Assembly (NCBI RefSeq): GCF_001905445.1
Contig: NZ_LIVQ01000004.1
Span: forward strand, 315,462-379,461
Source: Streptomyces sp. CB00455
Lineage (GTDB): Bacteria > Actinomycetota > Actinomycetes > Streptomycetales > Streptomycetaceae
Direction of reading: 5' to 3'
DNA length: 64,000 nucleotides
Notes under the pieces: generated by a model
Seen by the model: the letters and a program-made list of their open reading frames with translations, nothing else
Database searches by the model: none
Told to the model about the DNA's origin: nothing
Shown: in pieces, positions 17,170-26,740 of the stretch
Layout of the letters: each line of letters begins with the position of its first letter
How positions within the stretch are numbered: position 1 is the first letter of the stretch
Program-made: the position numbers and the translations under genes

Positions 17170-18987
17170 ATGCATCGGTACAGGTCCCACACCTGCGGCG
17201 AGCTCCGCGCCTCTGACGTCGGCAGCGACGTCCGGCTGAGCGGCTGGCTGCACAACCGTCGAGACCTGGGCGGCATCCTCTTCATCGATCTGCGTGACCA
17301 CTACGGCATCACGCAGCTCGTGGCCCGTCCCGGCACCGCCGCGAACGAGGCGCTGAGCAGCGTCACCAAGGAGACCGTCGTCCGCATCGACGGCAAGGTC
17401 GTCTCCCGTGGCGCGGACAACGTCAACCCGGAGCTGCCCACCGGCGAGATCGAGATCGAGGTCTCCGGTGTCGAGGTGCTCGGCGCGGCCGCCCCGCTGC
17501 CCTTCACCATCAACACGGACGACGGGGTGAACGAGGAGCGGCGCCTGGAGTACCGCTTCCTCGACCTGCGCCGCGAGCGCATGCACCGCAACATCATGCT
17601 GCGCTCGGCCGTCATCGCCTCCATCCGCTCCAAGATGGTGGCCCTCGGCTTCAACGAGATGGCGACCCCGATCCTCACCGCGACCTCCCCCGAGGGCGCC
17701 CGTGACTTCGTGGTGCCGTCCCGCCTGAACCCGGGCAAGTTCTACGCCCTGCCGCAGGCCCCGCAGCAGTTCAAGCAGCTGCTGATGATCTCCGGCTTCG
17801 ACCGGTACTTCCAGATCGCGCCGTGCTTCCGCGACGAGGACGCCCGCGCCGACCGCTCGCCGGGCGAGTTCTACCAGCTCGACGTGGAGATGTCCTTCGT
17901 CGAGCAGGAGGACGTCTTCCAGCCCATCGAGCGCCTGATGACCGAGATCTTCACGGAGTTCGGCAAGGGCCGCGAGGTCACCTCGCCCTTCCCGCGGATC
18001 CCGTTCCGCGAGTCGATGCTGAAGTACGGCAACGACAAGCCCGACCTGCGCGCCAAGCTGGAGCTCGTCGACATCACCGACGTGTTCGAGGGCTCGGAGT
18101 TCAAGGCCTTCGCCGGCAAGCACGTGCGGGCGCTGGCCGTCCCGGACACCGCCGCGCAGCCGCGCAAGTTCTTCGACGGTCTCGGCGAGTACGCGATCTC
18201 GCTGGGCGCCAAGGGCCTGGCCTGGGTCCGCGTCGGCGAGGACGGCGCCCTGACCGGCCCGATCGCCAAGTTCCTCACCGAGGAGAACGTCAAGGTCCTC
18301 ACCGAGCGTCTGGGTCTGGCCCACGGCCACGCCGTGTTCTTCGGCGCGGGCGACTTCGACGAGGTCTCCAAGATCATGGGCCCGGTCCGGGTCGAGGCCG
18401 CCAAGCGTGCCGGCCAGTTCGAGGAGAACGTCTTCCGTTTCTGCTGGATCGTCGACTTCCCGATGTACGAGAAGGACGAGGAGACCGGCCGGATCGACTT
18501 CTCGCACAACCCCTTCTCCATGCCGCAGGGCGGCATGAAGGACCTGGAGGAGAAGGACCCGCTCGACATCCTGGCGTGGCAGTACGACATCGTCTGCAAC
18601 GGCATCGAGCTGTCCTCCGGCGCCATCCGCAACCACGAGCCCGAGGTCATGCTGAAGGCCTTCGAGATCGCCGGTTACGAGGCCGAGACCGTCGAGCGCG
18701 AGTTCGCCGGCATGCTGCGCGCCTTCCGCCTGGGCGCCCCGCCGCACGGTGGCATCGCCCCGGGTGTGGACCGCATCGTGATGCTGCTGGCCGACGAGCC
18801 GAACATCCGCGAGACCATCGCCTTCCCGCTGAACGGCAACGCGCAGGACCTGATGATGGGCGCGCCGACGGTGCTGGAGGAGGCCCGTCTGCGTGAGCTG
18901 AACATCGCGCTGCGCAAGCCGGTGGAGACGAAGGCGGCCGACGCCAAGCCGGTCACCGAGGCCGTCCACCCGGACGCCGCGCGGTAA
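17170..18987 (+). CDS. aspS: Aspartyl-tRNA synthetase
   Basis: A complete 605-residue bacterial-type class II AspRS. It has the N-terminal OB-fold anticodon domain (YRSHTCGELRASDVGSDVRLSGWLHNRRDLGG), motif 2 region CFRDEDARADRSPGEFYQLD, a GAD insertion domain, and motif 3 GIAPGVDRIVMLLAD. It charges tRNA-Asp in the cytoplasm; whether it is discriminating cannot be judged from sequence here. The gene begins with ATG 17170 and is divergent from the SpoIIE phosphatase. It is followed by a strong hairpin shared with the convergent vWA gene. Confidence 0.97.
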   Translation: MHRYRSHTCGELRASDVGSDVRLSGWLHNRRDLGGILFIDLRDHYGITQLVARPGTAANEALSSVTKETVVRIDGKVVSRGADNVNPELPTGEIEIEVSGVEVLGAAAPLPFTINTDDGVNEERRLEYRFLDLRRERMHRNIMLRSAVIASIRSKMVALGFNEMATPILTATSPEGARDFVVPSRLNPGKFYALPQAPQQFKQLLMISGFDRYFQIAPCFRDEDARADRSPGEFYQLDVEMSFVEQEDVFQPIERLMTEIFTEFGKGREVTSPFPRIPFRESMLKYGNDKPDLRAKLELVDITDVFEGSEFKAFAGKHVRALAVPDTAAQPRKFFDGLGEYAISLGAKGLAWVRVGEDGALTGPIAKFLTEENVKVLTERLGLAHGHAVFFGAGDFDEVSKIMGPVRVEAAKRAGQFEENVFRFCWIVDFPMYEKDEETGRIDFSHNPFSMPQGGMKDLEEKDPLDILAWQYDIVCNGIELSSGAIRNHEPEVMLKAFEIAGYEAETVEREFAGMLRAFRLGAPPHGGIAPGVDRIVMLLADEPNIRETIAFPLNGNAQDLMMGAPTVLEEARLRELNIALRKPVETKAADAKPVTEAVHPDAAR

Positions 18988-19006
18988 GCGCGACCGACAG
19001 CTGTGA

Positions 19007-19041
19007 CGAAGGGCCCGGGATCGCTGATCCCGGGCCCTTCG
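19007..19041. terminator. Bidirectional terminator between aspS and vWA gene
   Basis: A perfect 16-base-pair stem with a three-base GCT loop lies between the convergent stop codons. Confidence 0.8.
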
Positions 19042-19098
19042 GTCGTGTGTGCGCCGCCCGTCGTCGCGCGCTCGTGTCGCGCGCTCGGGCGGTCGCGG

Positions 19099-21213
19099 TC
19101 AGAAGCGGTCCAGGATGCCCTTGAGGAGGGCGGTGGACGTCAGCTCGCGGGGGGCGGGGCCGGCGTGGAAGAAGCCGGCGTTCCCGGTGTCCAGCCTGCG
19201 CACGAAGTCGAAGGCCTTGGTGTCGTGTTCGCCGAAGCCGACGAACTGCCAGTGGATGCCGGGGGCGGTGACGGCGGCCGCGGTGAGCGCCGCCTTCGCC
19301 GGCTGCCGGTTGTCGGGGGCGCCGTCGGTCTGGAACACGACGAGGGCCGGGCCCTCGCCGCCGTCCTTCTGGTAGTGCTCGACGACGGCCTCGACGGCGA
19401 CGTGGTAGCTGGTGCGGCCCATCCGTCCGAACTCGGCGTGGCGGGCCCCGGTCCAGGCCGCGTCGTGGGCGTCGAGGGTCAGATCGGCGGTGCCGTCCAC
19501 CTCCGTGGAGAAGAACACGGTGTGTACGGTCGCCTCCTCGTCGAGGTGGGCGGCGAGGGCGAGGGCGTGGTCGGCGAGGTGCTGGACGCTTCCGTCCTTG
19601 TAGAACCCGCGCATCGATCCGGACCGGTCCAGGACGAGGTAGACCTTCGCCCGCGCCCCGGCCTTCCCCTTGCCCCGCAGCACCTGGCCGGCGGCCTTGT
19701 ACGCCCCGGCCACCCCGGGCGCCCGCCGCCGCACGACGGCGGCACCCAGCGCAGGCCCCCCACCGGCCGCCTCCGGCACCGTCTCCGACCCGGCCCCGGC
19801 CACGGAGCCGGGTGCCTCCTCCTGCACCTCCGGCGCGGGAACCGCGGCTACGTCCGCGACCGGCTCCGCCTGCGGCTCGACGCCTGGGGCGGGCTGCGCG
19901 ACCGGAGCCGCGACCGGCTGCGCCTCGACGGCCTGCGGTGCGGCCTTGGGCGCGGCGGTTTCGTCGTGCGCCTGCGCCTGCGCCTGCGGCGCGGTCTCAG
20001 TCTCGGCCTGGGTCACCGGCTCCGCCACGGGTGCGGGGGCCTCTTCCTGCGCCTGCGGCGCGGGGGTCGCGGCCTCGGCCGCGACCGGCTCCGCCTTCGG
20101 CTCGGCTTCGGGGGCGGGCTGCGCGACCGGAGTCGCGACCGGCTCCGCCTTCGGCTCGGCCTCGGCAAGAGGTGCGGGTGCTTCCTCCTGCGCCTGCGGC
20201 GCGGGGGTCGCGGCCTCGGCCGCGACCGGCTCCGCCTTCGGCTCGGCTTCGGGGGCGGGCTGCGCGACCGGAGTCGCGACCGACTGCGCCTTCGGCGCGG
20301 TCTCAGTCTCGGCCTGGGTCACCGGCTCCGCCACGGGGCCGGGTGCTTCCTCCTGCGCCTGCGGCGCGGGGGTCGCGGCCTCGGCCGCGACCGGCTCGGC
20401 CTCGGCGACCGGAGCCGCGACCGGAGCCGCGACCGGAGTCGCGACCGGCTGCGCCTGGGGCGCCTCGGCGGTCTGCGGCTCGGCCTTCGGTGCGGCGGTT
20501 TCATCCTGCGCCTGCGGCGCGGACTCGGCGGCCTCGGCGGCGAGCGCCCGCTCCTCGTCCGGCGCGGGTTCCGGCTCGGGCTGGGCGGCGGCCGGGTCGC
20601 CCCCGACTGCGGGGGTCTCGTCCTGCACCGGCGCCGGTGTCCCGGCGTCGGTCGCGCCCGGCCGTGCCTCCGGCGCGGGGACCGCGGCCTCGGCCACGAC
20701 CGGCTGCGCCTGCGGCTCGGCCTCGGCGACGGGCTGCGCCGCAGGCGCGGCGGCCTCGGAGGTGACCGGCTCGGCTTCCGCGACCGGCTGCGCCGCAGGC
20801 GGCTCGGCTTCCGGGGTGGGCTTCGCCGCAGGCGGCTCGGTTTCGGCGGTGGGGGTCTTCGTGCGGGGGGCCGGGAGGTCGGCCTCGGCCTCGGCCTCGG
20901 CCGCGGGGTCCTGCTGGGCCGCCGGGGGCACGGGGCGACGGGCCTCCGGGACCGTGGGGTCCGGCGACGGGGGCGCCGCCGGGGACGGGTCCGGGGCCGG
21001 AGCGGTCAGGACCGTCCCGGGCTCGCGGTCCCGCGGCGCGGACTGCGGCGGAACGGTGGGGTTGTCGAACGACGCCGCCACCAGTTCGGCCGCCGCGTCC
21101 AGGGGGGTGCGTTCCGCCTGGCTCGGGAGGGCCGCCGAGTGGGCGTCCGACGATTCCGGAACCGGTTCCGCAGACCGTCCGAACACCTTGCGCAACAAGC
21201 TCCGAATACCCAT
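19099..21213 (-). CDS. TerF-like vWA domain protein with long Ala/Pro/Glu repeats
   Basis: A 704-residue protein. Residues 523-704 form a von Willebrand A domain of the tellurium-resistance (TerF) type, with the MIDAS motif DRSGSM (529-534) and VVFQTDGAPDN. Residues about 90-490 are low-complexity Ala/Pro/Glu/Gln repeats such as AEPVAAEAATPAPQAQEEAP. No signal peptide is present. The N-terminus starts MGIRSLLRKVFGRS, a short amphipathic basic helix that might tether it to membrane. The ATG at 21213 has an AAAGG Shine-Dalgarno; the in-frame start at 21246 was rejected. The role is unknown; ter-type vWA proteins act in membrane stress complexes. Confidence 0.8.
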   Translation of the reverse strand: MGIRSLLRKVFGRSAEPVPESSDAHSAALPSQAERTPLDAAAELVAASFDNPTVPPQSAPRDREPGTVLTAPAPDPSPAAPPSPDPTVPEARRPVPPAAQQDPAAEAEAEADLPAPRTKTPTAETEPPAAKPTPEAEPPAAQPVAEAEPVTSEAAAPAAQPVAEAEPQAQPVVAEAAVPAPEARPGATDAGTPAPVQDETPAVGGDPAAAQPEPEPAPDEERALAAEAAESAPQAQDETAAPKAEPQTAEAPQAQPVATPVAAPVAAPVAEAEPVAAEAATPAPQAQEEAPGPVAEPVTQAETETAPKAQSVATPVAQPAPEAEPKAEPVAAEAATPAPQAQEEAPAPLAEAEPKAEPVATPVAQPAPEAEPKAEPVAAEAATPAPQAQEEAPAPVAEPVTQAETETAPQAQAQAHDETAAPKAAPQAVEAQPVAAPVAQPAPGVEPQAEPVADVAAVPAPEVQEEAPGSVAGAGSETVPEAAGGGPALGAAVVRRRAPGVAGAYKAAGQVLRGKGKAGARAKVYLVLDRSGSMRGFYKDGSVQHLADHALALAAHLDEEATVHTVFFSTEVDGTADLTLDAHDAAWTGARHAEFGRMGRTSYHVAVEAVVEHYQKDGGEGPALVVFQTDGAPDNRQPAKAALTAAAVTAPGIHWQFVGFGEHDTKAFDFVRRLDTGNAGFFHAGPAPRELTSTALLKGILDRF
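19900..20780 (-). repeat. Coding tandem repeat array in vWA gene
   Basis: Near-identical copies of a block encoding PVAAEAATPAPQAQEEAP recur at about 20051, 20192 and 20357, spaced 141 and 165 bases apart. Both spacings are multiples of three. Shorter PVATPVAQPAPEAEP blocks are interleaved. The array is in frame throughout, so unequal recombination could change length without breaking the gene. Confidence 0.8.
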
Positions 21214-21394
21214 GGGCCAGGCCTTTCGCATGAGTGCGTGCGTCATTTGTCCGTGCTGCGCGGATGATCCCTGCCCAGAGTGGACACGTAAGGTTATCGG
21301 CCGCCCGGCTGGAACTTCGGGAGGGGCGCCCTTCGTGGCGTCCGGCTTCCAGACACCCTCACCCTGCCCGCGAACTTCCGCACCGACGTGCCGG

Positions 21395-21416
21395 GTTCAC
21401 CGACCGTTCATCCCAC
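21395..21416 (+). promoter_or_regulatory. PHO box (PhoP site) upstream of phoX
   Basis: Two 11-base direct repeat units occur in tandem: GTTCACC-GACC at 21395-21405 and GTTCATC-CCAC at 21406-21416. This is the organisation of Streptomyces PHO boxes, which consist of G(G/T)TCA-type 11-mers bound by phosphorylated PhoP. It lies about 90 bases before a phosphatase gene. Confidence 0.7.
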
Positions 21417-21506
21417 CGCCGCCGCTTCGGCGCAACCCCCGCCTAGCGTCACCGCTGGATCGTTCCGACACGTTGTCGGCGCCACGCAGCTACTCGGAGG
21501 ACATTC

Positions 21507-23603
21507 GTGCGCAAGCTCCTGCCGCTCATCGGCAACCCGCATGGGGGCGGCCGTTCCGCCCTCACCTGCCGCTACCGCTGCGGCGACGCCTGCTTCCACG
21601 AGGTGCCGAACACCAGCGACAACGAGTACGTGGGTGATGTCATAGCCCGCGCCTACTCCCGCCGCTCGATGCTGCGTTCCGCCGCCGTCCTGACCGTCGC
21701 CACCGCGGCCGGCACCGCCGTCACCCTGGGCAGTGGCAGCCAGCCCGCCAACGCCACCCCCAGCGCCGAGGCCGCCGGCACCGGCACCGGCACGGGCACC
21801 GGCTCCGGCGAGGCCGCCCGCGGCCTGCGCTTCAAGGCGGTCGCCCCCAACACCGACGACCGGGTCACCGTACCCGAGGGCCATGACCAGAACGTGGTCA
21901 TCCGCTGGGGCGAGCCGATCGTCAAGGGGGCCCCGGCCTTCAACGCCGACAAGCAGACCGCCGCCGCGCAGGCCGGCCAGTTCGGCTACAACAACGACTT
22001 CCTGAGCCTCCTCCCGCTCGGCGACGCCTACGAGCGCCGCCAGCTCCTCGTGGCCAACCACGAGTACACGGACGAGAACCTCATGTTCAAGGGCTACGAC
22101 CCGGCGAACCCGACCCGCGAGCAGGTCGAGATCGCCTGGGCCGCGCACGGCCTCGGCGTCGTCGTCGTGCAGGAGGACCACCGCTCGGGCAGGCTGACCG
22201 CGGTCACCCGCCACCAGCTCAACCGCCGCCTCACCGCCACCAGCGAGTTCCGGCTGACCGGCCCGGCCGCGGGCGGCGCCCTGCTGAAGACCTCCGCCGA
22301 CCCGACCGGCACCAAGGTGCTCGGCACGCTCAACAACTGCTCCGGCGGAACCACCCCGTGGGGCACCACCCTCCACGGTGAGGAGAACTTCAACCAGTAC
22401 TTCGCCAATGCCGGCCAGGTCACGGACCCGGTCGCGGCCGCCCGCCTGAAGCGCTACGGCGTCACCGCCGGCGCCACCGAGCGCAAGTGGGAGCGGTTCG
22501 ACAAGCGCTTCGACACCCTCCAGGAGCCCCACGAGCCCCACCGCTTCGGCTGGGTCGTCGAGCTCGACCCGTACGACCCGAACTCCGTCCCGCGCAAGCG
22601 CACCGCGCTCGGCCGGTTCAAGCACGAGGGCGCCCAGCCCCGCCTCACCGAGGACGGCCGCCCCGTCGTCTACATGGGCGACGACGAGCGTTTCGACTAC
22701 TTCTACAAGTTCGTCTCGTCGAAGCAGATGAAGAAGGGCAACTCGCGCGCGGCCAAGGAGCACAACCTCACGCTGCTCGACGAAGGCACGCTCTACGTCG
22801 CCAAGCTCACCGGCGACTCCCCGACCGCCGAGATCGACGGCTCCGGCAAGCTCCCCGCGGACGGCGGGTTCGACGGCTCCGGCGTCTGGATCAAACTCGC
22901 CACCGGCAACGTCTCGCACGTCGAGGGCATGACCGCCGAGGAGGTGTACGTCTTCACCCGGGAGGCCGCCGACAAGGTGGGCGCCACGAAGATGGACCGC
23001 CCCGAGGACATCGAGCCCTCCCCCCGCACCGGCCGCGTCTACGTGGTGCTGACCAACAACACCGACCGCGGCAAGGCCGGCAAGGCGGGCGCGGACGAGG
23101 CCAATCCGCGCAACCTGAACAAGCACGGCCAGATCCTGGAGCTCGCCGAGAACTTCGACGACCCGGCCGGCGACGGCTTCGCCTGGCGGCTCTTCCTGGT
23201 CGCGGGCGACCCGAACGACCCGGCCACCTACTTCGCGGGTTTCCCGAAGGACAAGGTCAGCCCGATCTCCTGCCCCGACAACGTGACCTTCGACCCGCAC
23301 GGCAACCTGTGGATCTCCACCGACGGCAACCAGCTCGGCTCCCACGACGGCCTGTTCGGCGTCGCGACCACCGGTGACCGGCGCGGGGAGCTGAAGCAGT
23401 TCCTGACCGTCCCGCGCGGCGCCGAGACCTGCGGCCCGCTGGTCCAGGACAAGCGCGTCCTGGTCTCCGTCCAGCATCCGGGTGAGATCGACGGCGCGTC
23501 CGTCGAGAAGCCGCAGTCGGTGTGGCCCGACGGCCCCGGCAAGATCGTCCGCCCGGCGGTCGTCTCCGTCTGGCGCAAGGACGGCCGCAACATCGGTGTC
23601 TGA
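21507..23603 (+). CDS. PhoX family phosphatase (DUF839), Tat-exported
   Basis: A 698-residue PhoX-type alkaline phosphatase: the N-terminal GGGRSALTCRYRCGDACFHEVPNT region is followed by a twin-arginine signal (SRRSML at 51-56, then AAVLTVATAAGTAVTLG). Family blocks include LLVANHEYTDENLMF, LNNCSGGTTPWGTTLHGEENF, RFGWVVELDPYDP and CPDNVTFDPHGNLWISTDGNQLG, which carry the Ca/Fe ligands. It releases phosphate from organic esters outside the cell. GTG 21507 has a CGGAGGA Shine-Dalgarno. The upstream PHO box argues for induction under phosphate starvation by PhoR-PhoP. Confidence 0.92.
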   Translation: MRKLLPLIGNPHGGGRSALTCRYRCGDACFHEVPNTSDNEYVGDVIARAYSRRSMLRSAAVLTVATAAGTAVTLGSGSQPANATPSAEAAGTGTGTGTGSGEAARGLRFKAVAPNTDDRVTVPEGHDQNVVIRWGEPIVKGAPAFNADKQTAAAQAGQFGYNNDFLSLLPLGDAYERRQLLVANHEYTDENLMFKGYDPANPTREQVEIAWAAHGLGVVVVQEDHRSGRLTAVTRHQLNRRLTATSEFRLTGPAAGGALLKTSADPTGTKVLGTLNNCSGGTTPWGTTLHGEENFNQYFANAGQVTDPVAAARLKRYGVTAGATERKWERFDKRFDTLQEPHEPHRFGWVVELDPYDPNSVPRKRTALGRFKHEGAQPRLTEDGRPVVYMGDDERFDYFYKFVSSKQMKKGNSRAAKEHNLTLLDEGTLYVAKLTGDSPTAEIDGSGKLPADGGFDGSGVWIKLATGNVSHVEGMTAEEVYVFTREAADKVGATKMDRPEDIEPSPRTGRVYVVLTNNTDRGKAGKAGADEANPRNLNKHGQILELAENFDDPAGDGFAWRLFLVAGDPNDPATYFAGFPKDKVSPISCPDNVTFDPHGNLWISTDGNQLGSHDGLFGVATTGDRRGELKQFLTVPRGAETCGPLVQDKRVLVSVQHPGEIDGASVEKPQSVWPDGPGKIVRPAVVSVWRKDGRNIGV

Positions 23604-23627
23604 TCCGGCTGGTTGAGCCTCGGCAGC

Positions 23628-23676
23628 GCGCCGTGCGGGCGGCGGTGTTTCACGTGAAACACCGCCCGCACGGCGC
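23628..23676. terminator. Hairpin with parS at its apex
   Basis: The palindrome pairs 23641-23653 with 23654-23666 and, past a three-base bulge (23638-23640), 23628-23637 with 23667-23676. It begins 25 bases after the phoX stop and probably terminates transcription while carrying a parS site at its centre. Confidence 0.6.
23647..23660. other. parS centromere-like site (perfect)
   Basis: The 14-mer GTTTCACGTGAAAC is an exact match to the Streptomyces ParB-binding parS consensus. Streptomyces parS sites cluster around oriC, so the window probably lies in the origin-proximal part of the chromosome. No parA/parB genes are in the window. Confidence 0.85.
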
Positions 23677-23842
23677 TCAACTTCCCCCGGTCAGGCGGCC
23701 GACGGGCAGGGGGAGGATGATGAGCGCGCCCCCGTCGGGCGCGTTGGCAAGGTCAGCGTGACCTCCAGCACGGCGCCGCATCTACCGATGCTCTCCCGCC
23801 CGGCTCCGCCGGGCCCGGACGGGAGGCCGTTCGGGGACGCTC

Positions 23843-25831
23843 TCAGGGGCGGGCGATGGCGCGGGCCGCCGCCACCTCCTGGCGCACGGGGGCCAGCACG
23901 CCGCAATCGTCGCCCGCCGGCTCCGTCTCGACCGGGACGGGGGTCGTGCTGCTGCGGACTCCGATGGCCAGGGCGCGCAACTCGCGGATGATCACGTCGA
24001 CCTCGGAGGCGGCAGGCTGCTGCGCGCCGTGGTTGACGCGGACCCGCGCTGCGGTGGTCGCGTCAACGATCCGCTCGACGGCGACCACCAGGGGCCACCA
24101 CGCGGCTGCCCGCGCCCCCGTCGGGGGCGGCTCGGTCAGGGCCCGCTGGAATTCGCTGCGCACCCCCGACAGGTCCCGGTAGATCCGCCGCCGGGCCTGG
24201 AGGCGGGCCGTGCGCGCCGCCGCGAGCCCGCTCTCGTCGGGGACGGGGGCGAAGGCCCGCTCGACGTACCGGGCGGCGTCGTCCACCGTGTCGGCGAGCC
24301 GGGCCCCGATCCGCGTGCGCCAGCTCTCGGGCCACAGGAGGTAGCCCGCGACGAGGGTGATGGCGCAGCCGATCAGGCTGTCCAGCAGCCGGGGGCGGAT
24401 CAGGTCGAAGCCCTGGCGGTTGAGCTGGTCCGAGAGCAGCAGGATCACCGGGGTGATCGCGGCGGTCTGGAAGGCGTACCCCTTGGCGGAGAACGCGGGG
24501 ATCAGCGCGGCCAGCAACATCATCACCGGCACGTCCCACCAGCCGCGCGGAACCTCGGCCAGGACGGCGGCGGCGACGACGATCCCGACCGCCGTGCCCA
24601 GGGCCCGCAGTACGGCCCGGGAGAACACCGAGCCGAAGTCCGGCTTGAGGACGAAGGTGACCGTCAGCGCCACCCAGTAGGACCGCTCGACCGAGATCAG
24701 CGACACGAGCGACTGGGCGAGCCCGATGCACAGCGCCAGGCGCAGCCCGTACCGCCAGGAGGCCCGGGACAGCATCATGTCCCGCACCGCGCGCCGGGCC
24801 CGTACCCGCAGGGCGGCCGGCCGCCCCAGCCGGTCGTCGACTTTGTACGGGTCGGGCTCCGCCAGGTGGACGACGGTCGCCGCATGCCGCAGGGCCGAAT
24901 CGATGGCCCGTTCGGCCTGGCTGTGCGGGTCCGGCAGCTCCAGTACGGGGGCGCCGGTGCGGCCCCCTTCCACGGCCGCCGCCAGGTCCCGCACGGCCGC
25001 CGGGATCTCCGGCGCCAGCGGCCGGCCCAGCAGGTGCGCGGCCGGCGCGGCCTCCACCAGCGGGATCAGCACGTTGAGCTGGGCCAGCATCCGCACCAGC
25101 GCGGGGCTGCGCCCGTGCACCCTGGCCCGGCGGCCCAGCACCAGGTCGTAGGCCTGGTTCAGGCTCAGGGTGACCTCCAGGCGGCGGTCGTCATAGACGC
25201 CGGAGGGTCCGCCGGCGGCCTCGAGGGCGGCGGCGAGGGCGCGGTAGGAGGCACCGACGGCGGCGCGCTCCGGCTGCCGGCCGCGCAGCGGCCAGCCCAG
25301 CAAGGTCAGTGCGAGCACGAACAGCCCGCCCGCGGCCAGCAGCAGCGGCGCCGTCCACCAGGGTTCCGGCATCGGCAGTCCCGCGCCCACCACGGCGTTG
25401 AGCAGGAGCAGCAGCCCGGACACGGAGGCCACCGTGCCGATGGAGGAGATCATCCCGGAGACGAGGGCGACGAGCGTGAGGGCGCCGACGGCCAGCCAGC
25501 CGTGTCCGAAGACCAGGGTGCCCAGTGCCACCCCGACCGCGCCGAAGAGCTGCGGCACGGCGATGTTCAGCACGCGCATCCGGTAGGCGTCGGCGGTGTC
25601 GCTGATGACCCCGGAGAGGGCGCCCATGGAGGCGAGCGCGCCGTATTCGGGCTCGTCCAGGGCGAATCCGACGGCGAGCGGTACGGACAGCGCCACCGCC
25701 GCGCGCGCCACCGCGGCCCAGGGGATCGGGGCGCCGCTGGGCTGCAGCCCCCTCAGCAGCCAGGCCGGCGGGGCCAGCGGATGGTGCCGGTCTCGCCCGG
25801 ACGGTATGTGTTCGGTGCGTTCGGTGCTCAT
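23843..25831 (-). CDS. FUSC family membrane protein
   Basis: A 662-residue protein with two blocks of transmembrane helices separated by a cytoplasmic region, which is the FUSC/aromatic acid exporter architecture. The first block is about residues 38-180 (VARAAVALSVPLAVGFALDEPEYGALASMGALSG...). The second is about 365-500 (LALCIGLAQSLVSLISVERSYWVALTVTFVLKPDFGSVFSRA, followed by LGTAVGIVVAAAVLA). The ERSYWVALT and PDFGSVFSRAVLRALGT segments are family hallmarks. Members export aromatic acids or similar organic anions; the substrate here is unknown. It follows another membrane gene on the same strand after 81 bases. Confidence 0.87.
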   Translation of the reverse strand: MSTERTEHIPSGRDRHHPLAPPAWLLRGLQPSGAPIPWAAVARAAVALSVPLAVGFALDEPEYGALASMGALSGVISDTADAYRMRVLNIAVPQLFGAVGVALGTLVFGHGWLAVGALTLVALVSGMISSIGTVASVSGLLLLLNAVVGAGLPMPEPWWTAPLLLAAGGLFVLALTLLGWPLRGRQPERAAVGASYRALAAALEAAGGPSGVYDDRRLEVTLSLNQAYDLVLGRRARVHGRSPALVRMLAQLNVLIPLVEAAPAAHLLGRPLAPEIPAAVRDLAAAVEGGRTGAPVLELPDPHSQAERAIDSALRHAATVVHLAEPDPYKVDDRLGRPAALRVRARRAVRDMMLSRASWRYGLRLALCIGLAQSLVSLISVERSYWVALTVTFVLKPDFGSVFSRAVLRALGTAVGIVVAAAVLAEVPRGWWDVPVMMLLAALIPAFSAKGYAFQTAAITPVILLLSDQLNRQGFDLIRPRLLDSLIGCAITLVAGYLLWPESWRTRIGARLADTVDDAARYVERAFAPVPDESGLAAARTARLQARRRIYRDLSGVRSEFQRALTEPPPTGARAAAWWPLVVAVERIVDATTAARVRVNHGAQQPAASEVDVIIRELRALAIGVRSSTTPVPVETEPAGDDCGVLAPVRQEVAAARAIARP

Positions 25832-25912
25832 TCCCGCTTCCGTGCCGCCGCTCGCGAATCGGTTCTTCTGGGATCTTCTGCGTCGTTCTGCGTACGTTGG
25901 TACCTTCCGAGC

Positions 25913-26740
25913 TTATGGGGTGCGGCGCAGTCGTCCGGTCAGCCATGCGGCCAGTGCGGCCACGAGCCCGACGGCCAGCACCACCCAGGCGGTGGTCCGC
26001 AGGAACGCGGTGAGGGCGTCGAACACCGCCGCCGCGGCCGCCCGGTCGACGTCGGCGGGCAGGTCGTCGAGCGTGAGCCGACGGCACAGGCTCACCGCGG
26101 TCCACAGCAGGACGGCCCCGACGGCGAGGCCCAGCCCGGTGGCCACGACGGCCCGGCGCCGCCGGACGGCGACCGTCACGGCAGCCCCGGCCAGGACCAC
26201 GGTCAGGACGGGCAGCCAGACACCGGCGATCTGGAGCATGCGAAAACCCTTCCGGAGCGCGCCGAGGTTGTCGTACTCCATGACCTTCACGGAAACGTGG
26301 GTCTTCGGGATGCGGTCGGCGAAGGGCACCCCGTCGGCGACGAGCTCCCTCTTGACCTGGGAGATGACCGGCGCGAGGTCGATCGTGACGGCGTCGCCGT
26401 CGCCCGTGGCGAGGGCGTCGAGGAAAGCGGCGTGCGCGGCGCGGTTGGCCGCGTCCCAGGCGGTGCGGTAGGCCGGGGTGCCGGCGAAGGACCGAAGGGC
26501 CTCGTCGAGCAGGGCGTCCACCCCGCCCTGGAAGGGGCCCGCGTCGATCTGCCCGGCCAGGGCGCGGCCGGCCTGGGTGACGACGACGCCCTGGACGGCG
26601 CGGTTCTCGGCGAGCGGGGACATGGCCGCGGTGTAGCGGTCAGCGTTGCCCAGCTCGTGGTCGGCCCAGTATGCGACGGCGCTCGCGGGCACCAGGAGGG
26701 CCACGAGCGCGATCAGTACCGCCGACAGGATGGTGCGCAC
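25913..26740 (-). CDS. Hypothetical integral membrane protein
   Basis: A 275-residue protein, not recognised beyond being conserved-looking. It has an N-terminal transmembrane helix (ILSAVLIALVALLVPASAVAYWA), a large extracytoplasmic region with ADRYTAAMSPLAENRAVQGVVV and KVMEYDNLGALRKGF, then three more helices near residues 175-260. The GTG start at 26740 begins just before the first helix; the longer open frame upstream is low-complexity. It may be co-transcribed with the FUSC exporter downstream. The extracellular loop might be a sensor or assembly domain (inference). Confidence 0.75.
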   Translation of the reverse strand: MRTILSAVLIALVALLVPASAVAYWADHELGNADRYTAAMSPLAENRAVQGVVVTQAGRALAGQIDAGPFQGGVDALLDEALRSFAGTPAYRTAWDAANRAAHAAFLDALATGDGDAVTIDLAPVISQVKRELVADGVPFADRIPKTHVSVKVMEYDNLGALRKGFRMLQIAGVWLPVLTVVLAGAAVTVAVRRRRAVVATGLGLAVGAVLLWTAVSLCRRLTLDDLPADVDRAAAAAVFDALTAFLRTTAWVVLAVGLVAALAAWLTGRLRRTP

